A stretch of DNA of 64,000 bases from Bacteroidota bacterium (GTDB lineage: Bacteria; Bacteroidota; Bacteroidia; Chitinophagales; Chitinophagaceae): NCBI GenBank assembly GCA_016706595.1, contig JADJJH010000003.1, forward strand, positions 611,001 to 675,000. Direction: 5' to 3'. Numbering within the stretch: position 1 is the first letter of the stretch; each line of letters opens with the position of its first letter. The notes under the pieces are model-generated. The model did no database searches. It saw only the letters and a program-made list of their open reading frames with translations, and was not told the DNA's origin. A program made the translations under genes and the position numbers. Of this stretch, positions 17,642 to 26,336 are shown in pieces.

Positions 17642-20044
17642 TTGGTGTATCAAGGGTTTACATATTTTATCAGTCGCAGCCTTATTTATATAGTCTGCTT
17701 GTTTTCAGTATCATGCAATTATACCAAACACCTCACGCAAAATCAAACATTACTCAATGAAAATAAATTATCGCTTCATACGCCCAAACCCATAAAGTAT
17801 AAAGGAGAAACTGAAAGTGTTTTATTATCACTTGCCTACCCAACTGCCAATACACATGTTTTTGATTTGGGTTTTATGCCAAAATACAAATTATGGCGTT
17901 ATAATAATAATTATACAAAGTATAAAGCCGATTCTCTCCACCCTAAAATTATCAAGCATAAAGTTGAACCTCCCAGTTTGCTTGATTCAAATATGCTTGA
18001 CCGAAGCCGAGGGCTCATGCAATTGTATATGGAAAATCTAGGTTATTTTTATAGCAAGGTAAACTTTGAGGTGATTCCTAAAGGGAGGAAGAAAGTGGAT
18101 GTGGTTTATAAAATTGAATCTGGTAAGAATTATACTATACGAAAAGTAAATTATTTTTCAACTCAGCAAGACATTCAATGGCTACTTGAAACGAGTTCTT
18201 CGGAAAGTGAGCTAATTCCAGGTGAACCTTATACAAAAATTAAATGTGGAATAGAGCGTGAACGATTATATAAAATAATTCGAAATGCTGGATATTACGA
18301 TTTTAAATCAGATAATATAAGTTTCTTAATAGATACTAGTAATAAGGCTCGTGTAAAAAGTTTATTAGATGACCCATTCAATCAGGCTGTAACCTATGCG
18401 CCGATTCCTGAGAATCAAACCATTGATGTAAACCTGAATGTACTACGAACACGCGACTCAACGTTCTCACAACTGTATACCATTCATAAAGTAGTGGTTA
18501 CAATAATTAATCCGCAAGATGATTTGGAGAAGTTGTTAGGTTGGACAGAAAGCGAGCTTGATCAGGTTTACTTTAAGTATAAACTCTTGCCGGTAAATCG
18601 AAAAGTAATTACGCGAAATGTTTTGATTCATCAAGGGGATATTTATAATACCGTCGACTTCGAAGCAACGATTAATCGATTGAATCAATTAGGGATATTT
18701 CAATTTGTAAATATTCAATATGAGAAAGCGGAAGGCTTTATTGGAAAGTTGAATTGTAACATCAATTTAAACATTTCTCCAAAATATGATTTGGTAGGGT
18801 TAACTGATGTAAGTACGAGTGATGAGGATTATTTATTGGGAACTGGGTTTGGACTTACTTTTCAGAATAGGAATCTTTTTCATGGAGCCAATTTATTAGC
18901 CTTAAGAACTTCTTATTCAACTGAATTCAGGAACGATGCCTTTCTAACCGGCACGAAGAAGTTTTATCAATCAGGTAATAATGTCAACCTAAGCGCAAAT
19001 CTTACCGCGCCTAAATTCATTTTGCCAATCAATCAAAATCTCTTTAGTAAAAAAAATATGCCCTACACTTTGCTTGGTGCCAGTTATAGTTTTATGAGTC
19101 GAATAGCAAACTATACCATCATCAATGTCACCGGTAATTTTGGATATACATGGCAAGAAACCCAATTTAAACATTGGCGAGTTAACCCCATTTTTTTAAC
19201 GGTTACCCAAGTTCCGGAAAAGTATCTTGGTGACGATTTTAAAAAGAAACTTGAATCGAATGCTTACTTGCGAAACACGTTTACAAGTGCAGTAATTCAA
19301 GGGGAGAACTTAATTTTCGACTACAGAAGTAAACCTAAAAGAAAGTATGCTTCCTTTTCGTCTATGCGTATTGGGTTTGAAGAGGCAGGTTCATTGCTTA
19401 CCGGAATCGATAAATTATACAGTGGTCTTGGAGGATCTAATATTGCAAATATTGCAAGCTATGTAAAAGGTGATATCGATCTTAGGCACTATATTAATAG
19501 GCGCAAATCGCAATGGGTTAACCGTGTGATGATGGGAGCCGGTTTGCCTTTTCGCGAATCAACGACCTTGCCTTATATTAAACAATTTGCAGCCGGTGGT
19601 CCATTCAGCAATCGTGGTTGGCGTTCACGCGCACTTGGCCCGGGTAGATCAGTTGATACAACTTACCAATCCGGGAACAGCATTATCGATCGGACGGGTG
19701 ATATGAAATTTGAATTGAACACTGAATATAGATTTAATATCCTAAAACTTTTTTCAGGTGCAATCAACTTAAAAGGAGCTGCTTTTGCCGATATCGGAAA
19801 TATCTGGCTGATGAATAAAAATAATGATGTTGAAGGTGGTGAATTCGATCCTAAGTATTTTGTTCGCGACTTAGCAGTGTCAACCGGCTTGGGCGCTCGA
19901 TTTGATTTTTCATTTTTTGTATTTCGTGTGGATGTCGGCTTCCCTATTAAACAACCACAAATTTCTTCTAATTATGGATTTGTAATTGATAAAATGAAGT
20001 TTAGCAGCGGTTTATGGAACTTGGCTTTAGGATATCCTTTTTAA
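17642..20044 (+). CDS. TamL-like BamA/TamA-family outer-membrane protein
   Basis: 800 residues. A signal sequence ends in a lipobox (FSVSC), then NYTKHLTQNQTLL, the pattern of TamL, the lipidated TamA version of Bacteroidota. POTRA-like domains fill about residues 100-400, and an Omp85 barrel the rest, with the AAGGPFSNRGWRSRALGPG segment carrying the conserved loop-6 RGW/RGF-type motif. The family inserts proteins into the outer membrane or helps lipid transfer with TamB. TamB is not adjacent. No ATG exists before residue 79; TTG at 17642 or GTG at 17645 must start it. Confidence 0.88.
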   Translation: MVYQGFTYFISRSLIYIVCLFSVSCNYTKHLTQNQTLLNENKLSLHTPKPIKYKGETESVLLSLAYPTANTHVFDLGFMPKYKLWRYNNNYTKYKADSLHPKIIKHKVEPPSLLDSNMLDRSRGLMQLYMENLGYFYSKVNFEVIPKGRKKVDVVYKIESGKNYTIRKVNYFSTQQDIQWLLETSSSESELIPGEPYTKIKCGIERERLYKIIRNAGYYDFKSDNISFLIDTSNKARVKSLLDDPFNQAVTYAPIPENQTIDVNLNVLRTRDSTFSQLYTIHKVVVTIINPQDDLEKLLGWTESELDQVYFKYKLLPVNRKVITRNVLIHQGDIYNTVDFEATINRLNQLGIFQFVNIQYEKAEGFIGKLNCNINLNISPKYDLVGLTDVSTSDEDYLLGTGFGLTFQNRNLFHGANLLALRTSYSTEFRNDAFLTGTKKFYQSGNNVNLSANLTAPKFILPINQNLFSKKNMPYTLLGASYSFMSRIANYTIINVTGNFGYTWQETQFKHWRVNPIFLTVTQVPEKYLGDDFKKKLESNAYLRNTFTSAVIQGENLIFDYRSKPKRKYASFSSMRIGFEEAGSLLTGIDKLYSGLGGSNIANIASYVKGDIDLRHYINRRKSQWVNRVMMGAGLPFRESTTLPYIKQFAAGGPFSNRGWRSRALGPGRSVDTTYQSGNSIIDRTGDMKFELNTEYRFNILKLFSGAINLKGAAFADIGNIWLMNKNNDVEGGEFDPKYFVRDLAVSTGLGARFDFSFFVFRVDVGFPIKQPQISSNYGFVIDKMKFSSGLWNLALGYPF

Positions 20045-20096
20045 TTGCCTAATTCATCAAAACCAGTTATAAGTGTCAAAATTGACAGGTTTTCTG

Positions 20097-20104
20097 TAGC
20101 TTTG
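20097..20104 (+). promoter_or_regulatory. -7 box (TAGCTTTG) for the sigma-54 regulator operon
   Basis: TAGCTTTG matches TAnnTTTG and lies 17 bp before the ATG at 20122. Confidence 0.45.
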
Positions 20105-20121
20105 TCGCACAAAATGTAAAC

Positions 20122-21363
20122 ATGTTAACAACGCAGGAGTTACAAACACTTAAAAATCGGTTTGGTATTATTGGTAATGAACCGTCTTTGAATTATTCGT
20201 TAGGTGTAGCTTCTCAAGTTGCTAATACCGATTTAACTGTGCTTATACAAGGTGAAAGTGGGGTAGGTAAGGAAGTTTTTTCGCAAATCATTCATTCTCA
20301 AAGTGCAAGAAAACACAATAAATTTATAGCGATTAACTGTGGTGCTATTCCTGAAGGTACCATTGATAGTGAATTGTTTGGGCACGAAAAGGGTTCTTTC
20401 ACAAGTGCAAATGAAAGTCGAAAAGGTTATTTTGAAACTGTAAATGGCGGTACTATTTTTTTAGATGAAATTGGTGAAATGCCATTAGGTACGCAAGCTC
20501 GCTTACTTCGTGTACTCGAAGCCGGTGAGTATATTCGAGTGGGGTCCTCAAAGGTTGAAAAGACGAATGTTAGAGTGATTGCCGCCACCAATAAAGACTT
20601 ATTATTATTAGTAAATGCTGGTAGATTTAGAGAAGACTTGTATTATCGATTAAGTACAGTGCCTATTAGAGTGGCTTCTTTACGTGAGCGAAGAGATGAT
20701 ATTCCATTACTATTTAGAAAGTTTTGTATCGATTTTGCCGAAAAATACAAAACAACACCTGTTCAATTAACTGAAGATGCCAAGGAGGTTTTATCTGCGT
20801 ATCGATGGCCGGGAAATATTCGAGAGCTAAAAAATATAGCCGAGCAAATTTCGGTTTTGGCACCAAATAAATTGGTAACCGCTAACGAATTACATAATTA
20901 TCTTCCGGAGTTTCATCAAAAAGAAAGTATGCCTGCATTGATGAATAATAGCACCGGTTCGCATACTGATTTTGCCAATGAACGTGATATACTTTACAAA
21001 CTCTTTTTTGACATGAAAAAGGATGTCAACGACTTAAAGAAGATGTTCTTTGAGATGATACAAAATCCTGCAGTTGCACATGGCTATCAGGCCGAAGCGA
21101 TACCTGAAAGATACCCTAGTTATGAACATGAATTATTAGCCGGCAAACCGAATGTATCAGTTGTAATGAGTAATCCGGAAACCCAAAAATTAGAAACTAT
21201 TCATGAAGTCGAAGAGACTTTAAATATTTCCGAGCACGAAAAAGATCTGATTGTTCGTGCGCTTAAAAAACATCGAAGTAGGCGAAGAGATGCCGCTTCG
21301 GAACTGGGTATTTCAGAAAGAACTTTATACCGTAAAATTAAAGAATATGATATTGAAGAATAG
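20122..21363 (+). CDS. Sigma-54-dependent AAA+ regulator with Fis-type HTH
   Basis: 413 residues. The AAA+ domain begins almost at the N terminus, so there is no receiver or ligand domain. It has Walker A GESGVGKE, a sigma-54-contact loop reading GSFTSA in place of GAFTGA, Walker B TIFLDEIGE and the sensor ATNKDL. A linker of about 100 residues, rich in Met and Glu, leads to a C-terminal Fis HTH (RRRDAASELGISERTLYRKIKEY). The loop keeps the essential Phe-Thr. This gene is paired with lptE in other Bacteroidota too, suggesting control of envelope genes, but its targets are unknown. Confidence 0.92.
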   Translation: MLTTQELQTLKNRFGIIGNEPSLNYSLGVASQVANTDLTVLIQGESGVGKEVFSQIIHSQSARKHNKFIAINCGAIPEGTIDSELFGHEKGSFTSANESRKGYFETVNGGTIFLDEIGEMPLGTQARLLRVLEAGEYIRVGSSKVEKTNVRVIAATNKDLLLLVNAGRFREDLYYRLSTVPIRVASLRERRDDIPLLFRKFCIDFAEKYKTTPVQLTEDAKEVLSAYRWPGNIRELKNIAEQISVLAPNKLVTANELHNYLPEFHQKESMPALMNNSTGSHTDFANERDILYKLFFDMKKDVNDLKKMFFEMIQNPAVAHGYQAEAIPERYPSYEHELLAGKPNVSVVMSNPETQKLETIHEVEETLNISEHEKDLIVRALKKHRSRRRDAASELGISERTLYRKIKEYDIEE

Positions 21364-21853
21364 CTTGAATTTACTTCTGATTGTATCATACTTAGGTTTA
21401 AGTGCTTGTGGTGTGTATAGTTTCACGGGTGCAGCTATTGAAGGCAAAACCATTAATATTCATTATATCGATAATACCGCTCGCAATGTTGTACCCTTAG
21501 TAAGCCAAACTTTTACGCAAAAATTACAGCAGCGGATACTTTCGCAAACTTCTTTATCGCAAGTAAACAATGACGCAACCGATTATACAATAACCGGTTC
21601 AATTACCGCTTACGAGGTAACTGTGGCTGCTATTACAGGAAATGAAACTTCATCACAAAATCGTTTAACGATCACCGTTTCCATTGAATTCCAAAATCGG
21701 ATCAATGATAAAGCAAATTTTACGCAATCGTTTAGTCGATTTGCTGATTTTAGTGCTACTCAAAATATACAAAGTGTTGAGCAATCTCTAATAGCAGATA
21801 TCTCGGAACAATTAGCCGATGATATCTTTAATAAGGCATTTGTGAATTGGTAG
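21347..21853 (+). CDS. lptE: LptE-like LPS-assembly lipoprotein
   Basis: 168 residues from ATG 21347, which overlaps the regulator's end by 17 bp; upstream in-frame starts lie inside the regulator. The signal peptide ends in lipobox LSACG. The mature protein has the LptE look (YSFTGAAIEGKTINIHYIDNTA, then TDYTITGSITAYEV). LptE plugs the LptD barrel that delivers LPS to the outer leaflet. Translational coupling with the regulator is likely. Confidence 0.85.
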   Translation: MILKNSLNLLLIVSYLGLSACGVYSFTGAAIEGKTINIHYIDNTARNVVPLVSQTFTQKLQQRILSQTSLSQVNNDATDYTITGSITAYEVTVAAITGNETSSQNRLTITVSIEFQNRINDKANFTQSFSRFADFSATQNIQSVEQSLIADISEQLADDIFNKAFVNW

Positions 21854-21870
21854 TCAAATCAATCTTCAAC

Positions 21871-21898
21871 TCGTGGTTCGAGGTTCGTAGTTCGTAAT
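21871..21898. repeat. Four tandem 7-bp units (tcgtNNt type)
   Basis: tcgtggt, tcgaggt, tcgtagt and tcgtaat follow one another between lptE and the next convergent gene. No known role; short degenerate tandem repeats of this style recur in this genome (see 25796-25915). Confidence 0.55.
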
Positions 21899-21922
21899 TT
21901 GGTATCGAACCCCAAACTCCGC

Positions 21923-23182
21923 CTAAGTCTTCTGCGGTTTCTTCTTAGCTGCCGGAAATAATACATTGTTTAATATCAATCGATAACCCGGTGAGTTGGG
22001 GTGTAAACTCAAATCGGTAGGAGGGTCACCTACCACATGTTGATAATCTTCCGGATCATGTCCACCATAAAATGTCCAAGTTCCTTTACCTAAATCACCA
22101 TGTATATAGCGAGCTTCAGCAACCGATTTATTTTCTCCCATTACTAAACTGCTGCTTTTTAACACCCGGTTATTAAAGGCAGTGGTTTGTCCCATAAACC
22201 CTTTAATAGTGGTAGTATGGTTTTGGCAAAGCATACTCGGTACCGGGTCGAACTTGGCTGAAAAAGTAAAGAGCGAAAAATAATCTGATGTAAATGCAAC
22301 CTTCCTTGTATTGGTTGCATCAATATCAGAGTATTCATATTCTAGTGGATTGCTCTTTAAAGTGAAATCTTTGAAGGCTAAACATTTATTGAAATTCAAT
22401 TTAGATTGCGCCGCTGGGTCTGCCGCATCACCGTCATACATTTTTTCGCATATATCTGTAGCATCTGCAGCTAAGGCAATATCATAACTATCGGTTGCGC
22501 TACACATCGCAAATAAATAACCACCACCAATTACAAAATCTTTTATTTTATTTGATATGGCTAATTTCAATTGTGACACTTTTTGAAAGCCATGTTTTTT
22601 AGCCATACTTTCATTTCTACTGACATCATCAATATACCAAGGAGCCGTATGGTAGACAGCATAAAACTTACCGTATTGTCCGGTAAAATCTTCATGATGC
22701 AAATGCAACCAATCGTACTTAATTAATTTATCATCTAATAACTCATCGTCATAAACTTTTTCAAAAGGAATTTCAGCGTAAGTCAACACCATGGTTACGG
22801 CATCATCCCATGGCATTTTACCATCAGGTGTATATACGGCAATTTTTGGGGCTTTCTCTAATCGCACAATATCCATGTTCGCATCAGGGTCAGCAATTTC
22901 AGTGAGTATCGCAGTATACTTGGCATCGGCAATTACTTCAAAGCTTACATCTCTAATTTTACATTCATTTTCAACTTCAGCAAAATAGTCACAAACAAAA
23001 CTTCCTCCTCGGTAATTTAACAACCAATCCATTTTTTCATTTTTCGTTAGCAAATGATAGGCGATACCATAGGCTTTCAAATGATTTTTTTGAGAACTCT
23101 CATCCATCGGAATTAGTATCTTGGCTGCTGGCGAAGTGAGAGCAGAAAGCAAAAACAATAGTAATAATTGAAATCGTTGCAT
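21923..23182 (-). CDS. Secreted GATase1-like protein (often labelled asparagine synthetase B)
   Basis: 419 residues with a signal peptide (to about residue 19). The middle contains IGGGYLFAMCSATDSYD, resembling the nucleophile elbow of class I glutamine-amidotransferase-like folds, and the end has FYGGHDPEDYQHVVGDP...YRLILNNVLFPA, as in ThuA/GATase1-like proteins. Automatic pipelines tend to call relatives asparagine synthetase B, but I see neither an N-terminal Cys nucleophile nor the AsnB ATP-binding domain, and export argues against it. Conserved in Bacteroidota; function unknown. Confidence 0.7.
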   Translation of the reverse strand: MQRFQLLLLFLLSALTSPAAKILIPMDESSQKNHLKAYGIAYHLLTKNEKMDWLLNYRGGSFVCDYFAEVENECKIRDVSFEVIADAKYTAILTEIADPDANMDIVRLEKAPKIAVYTPDGKMPWDDAVTMVLTYAEIPFEKVYDDELLDDKLIKYDWLHLHHEDFTGQYGKFYAVYHTAPWYIDDVSRNESMAKKHGFQKVSQLKLAISNKIKDFVIGGGYLFAMCSATDSYDIALAADATDICEKMYDGDAADPAAQSKLNFNKCLAFKDFTLKSNPLEYEYSDIDATNTRKVAFTSDYFSLFTFSAKFDPVPSMLCQNHTTTIKGFMGQTTAFNNRVLKSSSLVMGENKSVAEARYIHGDLGKGTWTFYGGHDPEDYQHVVGDPPTDLSLHPNSPGYRLILNNVLFPAAKKKPQKT

Positions 23183-23236
23183 GAGTTTATTTTTCAGTTC
23201 CCAAAATTAAATGGATATCTCGGTTATCATGTTAAG

Positions 23237-24328
23237 CTAGTTATAAAACTCGCCATTATAAAACATCTTAAATGTGTTAAATCCAACTTTGAATTGTAAA
23301 ACATCATAATCTAATTTCATGTCTTCTAACGACATTGAAGTAATATCATATACTTTGCCTTTTGAAAACATACGTAAAACGTTAGCTTTATTTACATACG
23401 CAATCGAGTTATAACTCATGCTGTATTTATCTGGATAATAATTATCAATCATAACTTCTTTGCCGTCATAAAATCCCTTGAAATAGCCATTGGGGTCGGC
23501 ATAAGCAACCACCCGATCAGCAACTTTGTAATTGGGCTCGTAATAGCCAATCTTATGTAAGCTGCCATCATGAAAAATATTGAAATTGCCATCATTGCCA
23601 TGATAAGCAACTATATCATCACCCACCATAAATGATTTAGGTGGAAATGGATCGATGGTATAAGTTTGGCCTTTATGAAAGATCTTAAACTGGTTATTAA
23701 TATCTATATAACCTACCGTATTTCTTCCCAACTTAAACTCTTTTACACGCTGGTTTTCTAATGTTTCAACCTGATTATCGTAAAATACTTTAAACTGTTC
23801 ATTGTAATTAATATAAGCTCCTACATTGTCGGAGACTTTAACCGTGCTATCAAATGAGAAGTCGCTTTCATCTAACGATAAAAATGTTTCGAGCTCAGTA
23901 ATTTTACCACCATAATAAGCATTAAAGGTCGATCGGTTGATATCATAAAATAAAACAATACTATCGCCCATCGCATACCGGTCGCAAAGCCGTGATAATA
24001 AAACCACATCACCGCCATCAATAACCGAAATAATTTTGGAATTTTTATACAAAATTAAATTATCGCTCACTTCAAATTCTGTAGTAAATAAATCACTTAT
24101 GGCTGTAACACTTCCATCCCGAAATACCTTGAAATTTCTTGCATTATCAATATAAGCAACTGCCCCTCTACCAACTTTATACGTTAAGGGCTTTATCGCT
24201 TCTAAGCGATTAATTGCTCCATTGTCAAACACATAAAACTCTTCGCGTGCATTGATATAAGCCGAAAATGGTTGGGCATACACCCATCCCGAACTCAAGA
24301 TGGCAATAATTATTAGTAATGGCTTCAT
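23237..24328 (-). CDS. Secreted repeat protein, propeller-like, unknown function
   Basis: 363 residues. After a signal peptide ending near AQPFSAY, about eight repeats of roughly 40-45 residues follow. Each has the form AYIN-x-FKVFYDG-x-V...L, then a V(G/S)D/N turn (examples: NEQFKVFYDNQVETLE, NNQFKIFHKGQTYTID, GNFNIFHDGSLHKIG, NGYFKGFYDGKEVMID). The length and periodic four-strand look suggest a beta-propeller or beta-solenoid. No catalytic residues are evident. Neighbours give no clue. Confidence 0.75.
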   Translation of the reverse strand: MKPLLIIIAILSSGWVYAQPFSAYINAREEFYVFDNGAINRLEAIKPLTYKVGRGAVAYIDNARNFKVFRDGSVTAISDLFTTEFEVSDNLILYKNSKIISVIDGGDVVLLSRLCDRYAMGDSIVLFYDINRSTFNAYYGGKITELETFLSLDESDFSFDSTVKVSDNVGAYINYNEQFKVFYDNQVETLENQRVKEFKLGRNTVGYIDINNQFKIFHKGQTYTIDPFPPKSFMVGDDIVAYHGNDGNFNIFHDGSLHKIGYYEPNYKVADRVVAYADPNGYFKGFYDGKEVMIDNYYPDKYSMSYNSIAYVNKANVLRMFSKGKVYDITSMSLEDMKLDYDVLQFKVGFNTFKMFYNGEFYN

Positions 24329-24383
24329 GTAGAGAATTGAAAAATTAATACTTGTAAATATCGTTTATTTTTTGATAGGCACA

Positions 24384-25283
24384 TCAAGCCATTTTGTTTC
24401 GTTTAATTAAGTAGGCATTCAAAACCTTATCAAAACCTTCATTGGTATTGGCATTCACAATATCAATTCCAAATTGCCCGCATTTTAACGATAATGAATT
24501 TCTATATTCCTGCATCTTTTTTATATACTCCTCTTTAAGTTGCGTCGAGTTCATTTTTAATCGCTCACCGGTTTCTAAATCTACAAATTCATAGGGCCTA
24601 TTCTCGAAATCAAAATCCACTTCAAACTGCCCGTCTTGTACATGAAATAAAATCACTTCATGCTTATTATATTTTAAATGTTGCAAGGCATCAAATAATT
24701 CATCCTGATCCGAAATTCGATCCAGCATATCACTAAAAATAACCACCAACGAACGCTTATGTAAAGTGTCAGCAATTTGATGCAATACATTGGCGGCATT
24801 GGTCGACTGACTTTGCGTTTCGTGTTTCAATTTTTTCTCGAGTTCTGTCATCAACATTTTCTGATGCACCGTATTTGATTTGCAAGCCGTATGCAAAGTA
24901 AGTGAGGTGTCAAAAAATGAAAGTCCAACCGCATCTAACTGCTTTTTCAAAATTACGGCTAACGAAGCTGCCGCCAAACACGAAAATTGCAATTTATTAG
25001 GCTTTCCCGAATCTATAGGAAATAACATCGAGGAAGAAGTATCTATCACCAACTGACAACGCAAATTCGTCTCTTCTTCGTACTTCTTAATAAATAATTT
25101 ATCAACGCGCCCGTATACTTTCCAATCGATATGCTTTAAATTATCACCGATATTATACAATCGATGTTCGGCAAATTCAACCGAAAACCCATGAAACGGA
25201 CTTTTATGCAATCCAATAATAAAACCTTCAACCACCTGTTTGGCAAGTAATTCGATATTTTCTATCTGTTGATCCAACACCAT
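24384..25283 (-). CDS. DUF58 domain (VWA-like) protein
   Basis: 299 residues, cytoplasmic. DUF58 signature GFSVEFAEHRLYNIGDNLKHIDWKVYGRVDKLFIKKYEEETN, followed by a VWA-like fold with LVIDTSSSM (MIDAS-like DxSxS) and VVIFSDMLD. In Bacteroidota DUF58 proteins usually sit beside a MoxR ATPase and BatA/BatB; here they are absent from the window. The pairing suggests a chaperone-like role in metal-cofactor or envelope complexes. Confidence 0.9.
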   Translation of the reverse strand: MVLDQQIENIELLAKQVVEGFIIGLHKSPFHGFSVEFAEHRLYNIGDNLKHIDWKVYGRVDKLFIKKYEEETNLRCQLVIDTSSSMLFPIDSGKPNKLQFSCLAAASLAVILKKQLDAVGLSFFDTSLTLHTACKSNTVHQKMLMTELEKKLKHETQSQSTNAANVLHQIADTLHKRSLVVIFSDMLDRISDQDELFDALQHLKYNKHEVILFHVQDGQFEVDFDFENRPYEFVDLETGERLKMNSTQLKEEYIKKMQEYRNSLSLKCGQFGIDIVNANTNEGFDKVLNAYLIKRNKMA

Positions 25284-25368
25284 GGGCTTAAAATATTCGG
25301 TAAATTTATCCTTATTAATTATTCAAAAAAAATTAGTTTCTCTATATTTGACACAATATTAAGATTCA

Positions 25369-25611
25369 ATGAACAAATCCCTTTCTTTCATCGCGATATC
25401 ATTATTGTGTTTTTTCAGTTCTTGTACACAAGAATATGTTTGCCAATGCACAATAAACTATACCGGAAATCCGCCGGGTTTGCCCGAGCAACAAATCGTT
25501 GAATTCAAAATCCGTGATAAAAAGGATGAAGCCGCTAAATTGTGTGAACAAAATTCAACTACTTCAACTAAGGATGGTATCACAATGGATGAAAAGTGTC
25601 GACTCTATTAA
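25369..25611 (+). CDS. Small lipoprotein
   Basis: 80 residues. Signal peptide with lipobox SSCTQ, then a Cys-containing body (YVCQCTINYTG ... AAKLCEQNS ... DEKCRLY) whose cysteines may pair. No family recognised. It is divergent from the DUF58 gene. Confidence 0.6.
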   Translation: MNKSLSFIAISLLCFFSSCTQEYVCQCTINYTGNPPGLPEQQIVEFKIRDKKDEAAKLCEQNSTTSTKDGITMDEKCRLY

Positions 25612-25640
25612 TCAATTCTTTATTACAACTAAACCATTTA

Positions 25641-25787
25641 GGGCGTTCCCCTGAAAGTGCCCCAAAGGCACAAAGTTTTTATTTACGTAAAACAATTTTT
25701 TACCCTTTGGGTCTACTTCAGGTGGCGGGCTATCTCTGCAATCTTTTGCTCGTACCTCACAAAAGTATTTCCGCTCTATCCCTAACG
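25641..25787 (+). repeat. Dispersed repeat, copy A
   Basis: About 147 bp from GGGCGTTCCC to CCTAACGC. Shares blocks with the inverted copy at 31194-31344: the GGGCGTTCCC end, a central ACTTCAG...GGCGGGCTATC.CTGCAA block, and TCTATCCCTAACGC. Such elements recur in Bacteroidota genomes. It lies just after the small lipoprotein gene and runs straight into the octamer tandem repeat. Confidence 0.75.
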
Positions 25788-25795
25788 CGGGGGGC

Positions 25796-25915
25796 AATTA
25801 CCCAATTACCCCATTAGTAAATTAGTAAATTGTCCAATTAGTAAATTGTCCAATTGTCAAATTATCATATCATCACATTGTCAAATTATCATATCATCAC
25901 ATTATCACATTATCA
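25796..25915 (+). repeat. 8-bp-period tandem repeat abutting a start codon
   Basis: Fifteen units of exactly 8 bp: two aattaccc, then variants of cattagta, aattgtcc, aattgtca, aattatca, tatcatca and cattatca. The last unit ends one base before the ATG at 25917. Units 8-10 and 11-13 repeat as 24-bp blocks, so the open frame upstream reads a spurious SNYHIITL repeat. Confidence 0.85.
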
Positions 25916-25916
25916 C

Positions 25917-26324
25917 ATGAAACACATTCCACTCCTTCTCAGCATCTTTCTTTTTGCTACAAGTGCTTTTGCTCAGAAAGCTGAACCGAATTCAACTAAT
26001 CTTGCTTGGATTCAAATTATGCAACAAGACGGCGGTAACTATTTCGAGGCCCTGAAATCTTTTGAAGCATTTTGGGATAACAAGCAAAAACCTGTTCAAG
26101 AAGATGAATTATTTTCAGCTTCTACAAGCGAAAAGGAATCGCCAGATTTTGTAAAAAATAAACAAGCCGATCCAAATAGCGATGCCGCTAAGTATGCCTT
26201 CGAGTATAAAAAATTTAAGTATTGGCAAGCTAAAGTTTTGCCTTTTGTACAAGCCGATGGCCGCATACTCACCAAACAAGAACAATTAGACATTTGGCAA
26301 CAAAGCCGTCAATCACGTAAATAA
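25917..26324 (+). CDS. Small secreted protein preceding the T9SS propeller protein
   Basis: 135 residues. ATG 25917 is chosen because a clean signal peptide follows (MKHIPLLLSIFLFATSAFAQ); the in-frame extension upstream is translated tandem repeat. The mature part is charged and helical (NLAWIQIMQQDGGNYFEALKSFEAFWDNK ... EQLDIWQQSR) with no known domain. It lies 12 bp before the T9SS propeller gene, so they are probably co-expressed. Confidence 0.75.
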   Translation: MKHIPLLLSIFLFATSAFAQKAEPNSTNLAWIQIMQQDGGNYFEALKSFEAFWDNKQKPVQEDELFSASTSEKESPDFVKNKQADPNSDAAKYAFEYKKFKYWQAKVLPFVQADGRILTKQEQLDIWQQSRQSRK

Positions 26325-26336
26325 AATCCAAACAAA

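Noticed and set aside
21868..21900. GGTTCGA-like motif suggesting a tRNA T-arm
   Set aside because: It belongs to four 7-bp tandem units with no tRNA stems.
25596..25817. Frames on both strands across repeat copy A
   Set aside because: They lie in the dispersed repeat and have no protein-like features.
25854..25916. N-terminal extension SNYHIITL-SNYHIITL of the small secreted protein
   Set aside because: It is the 8-bp tandem repeat read in frame; the signal peptide begins at 25917.
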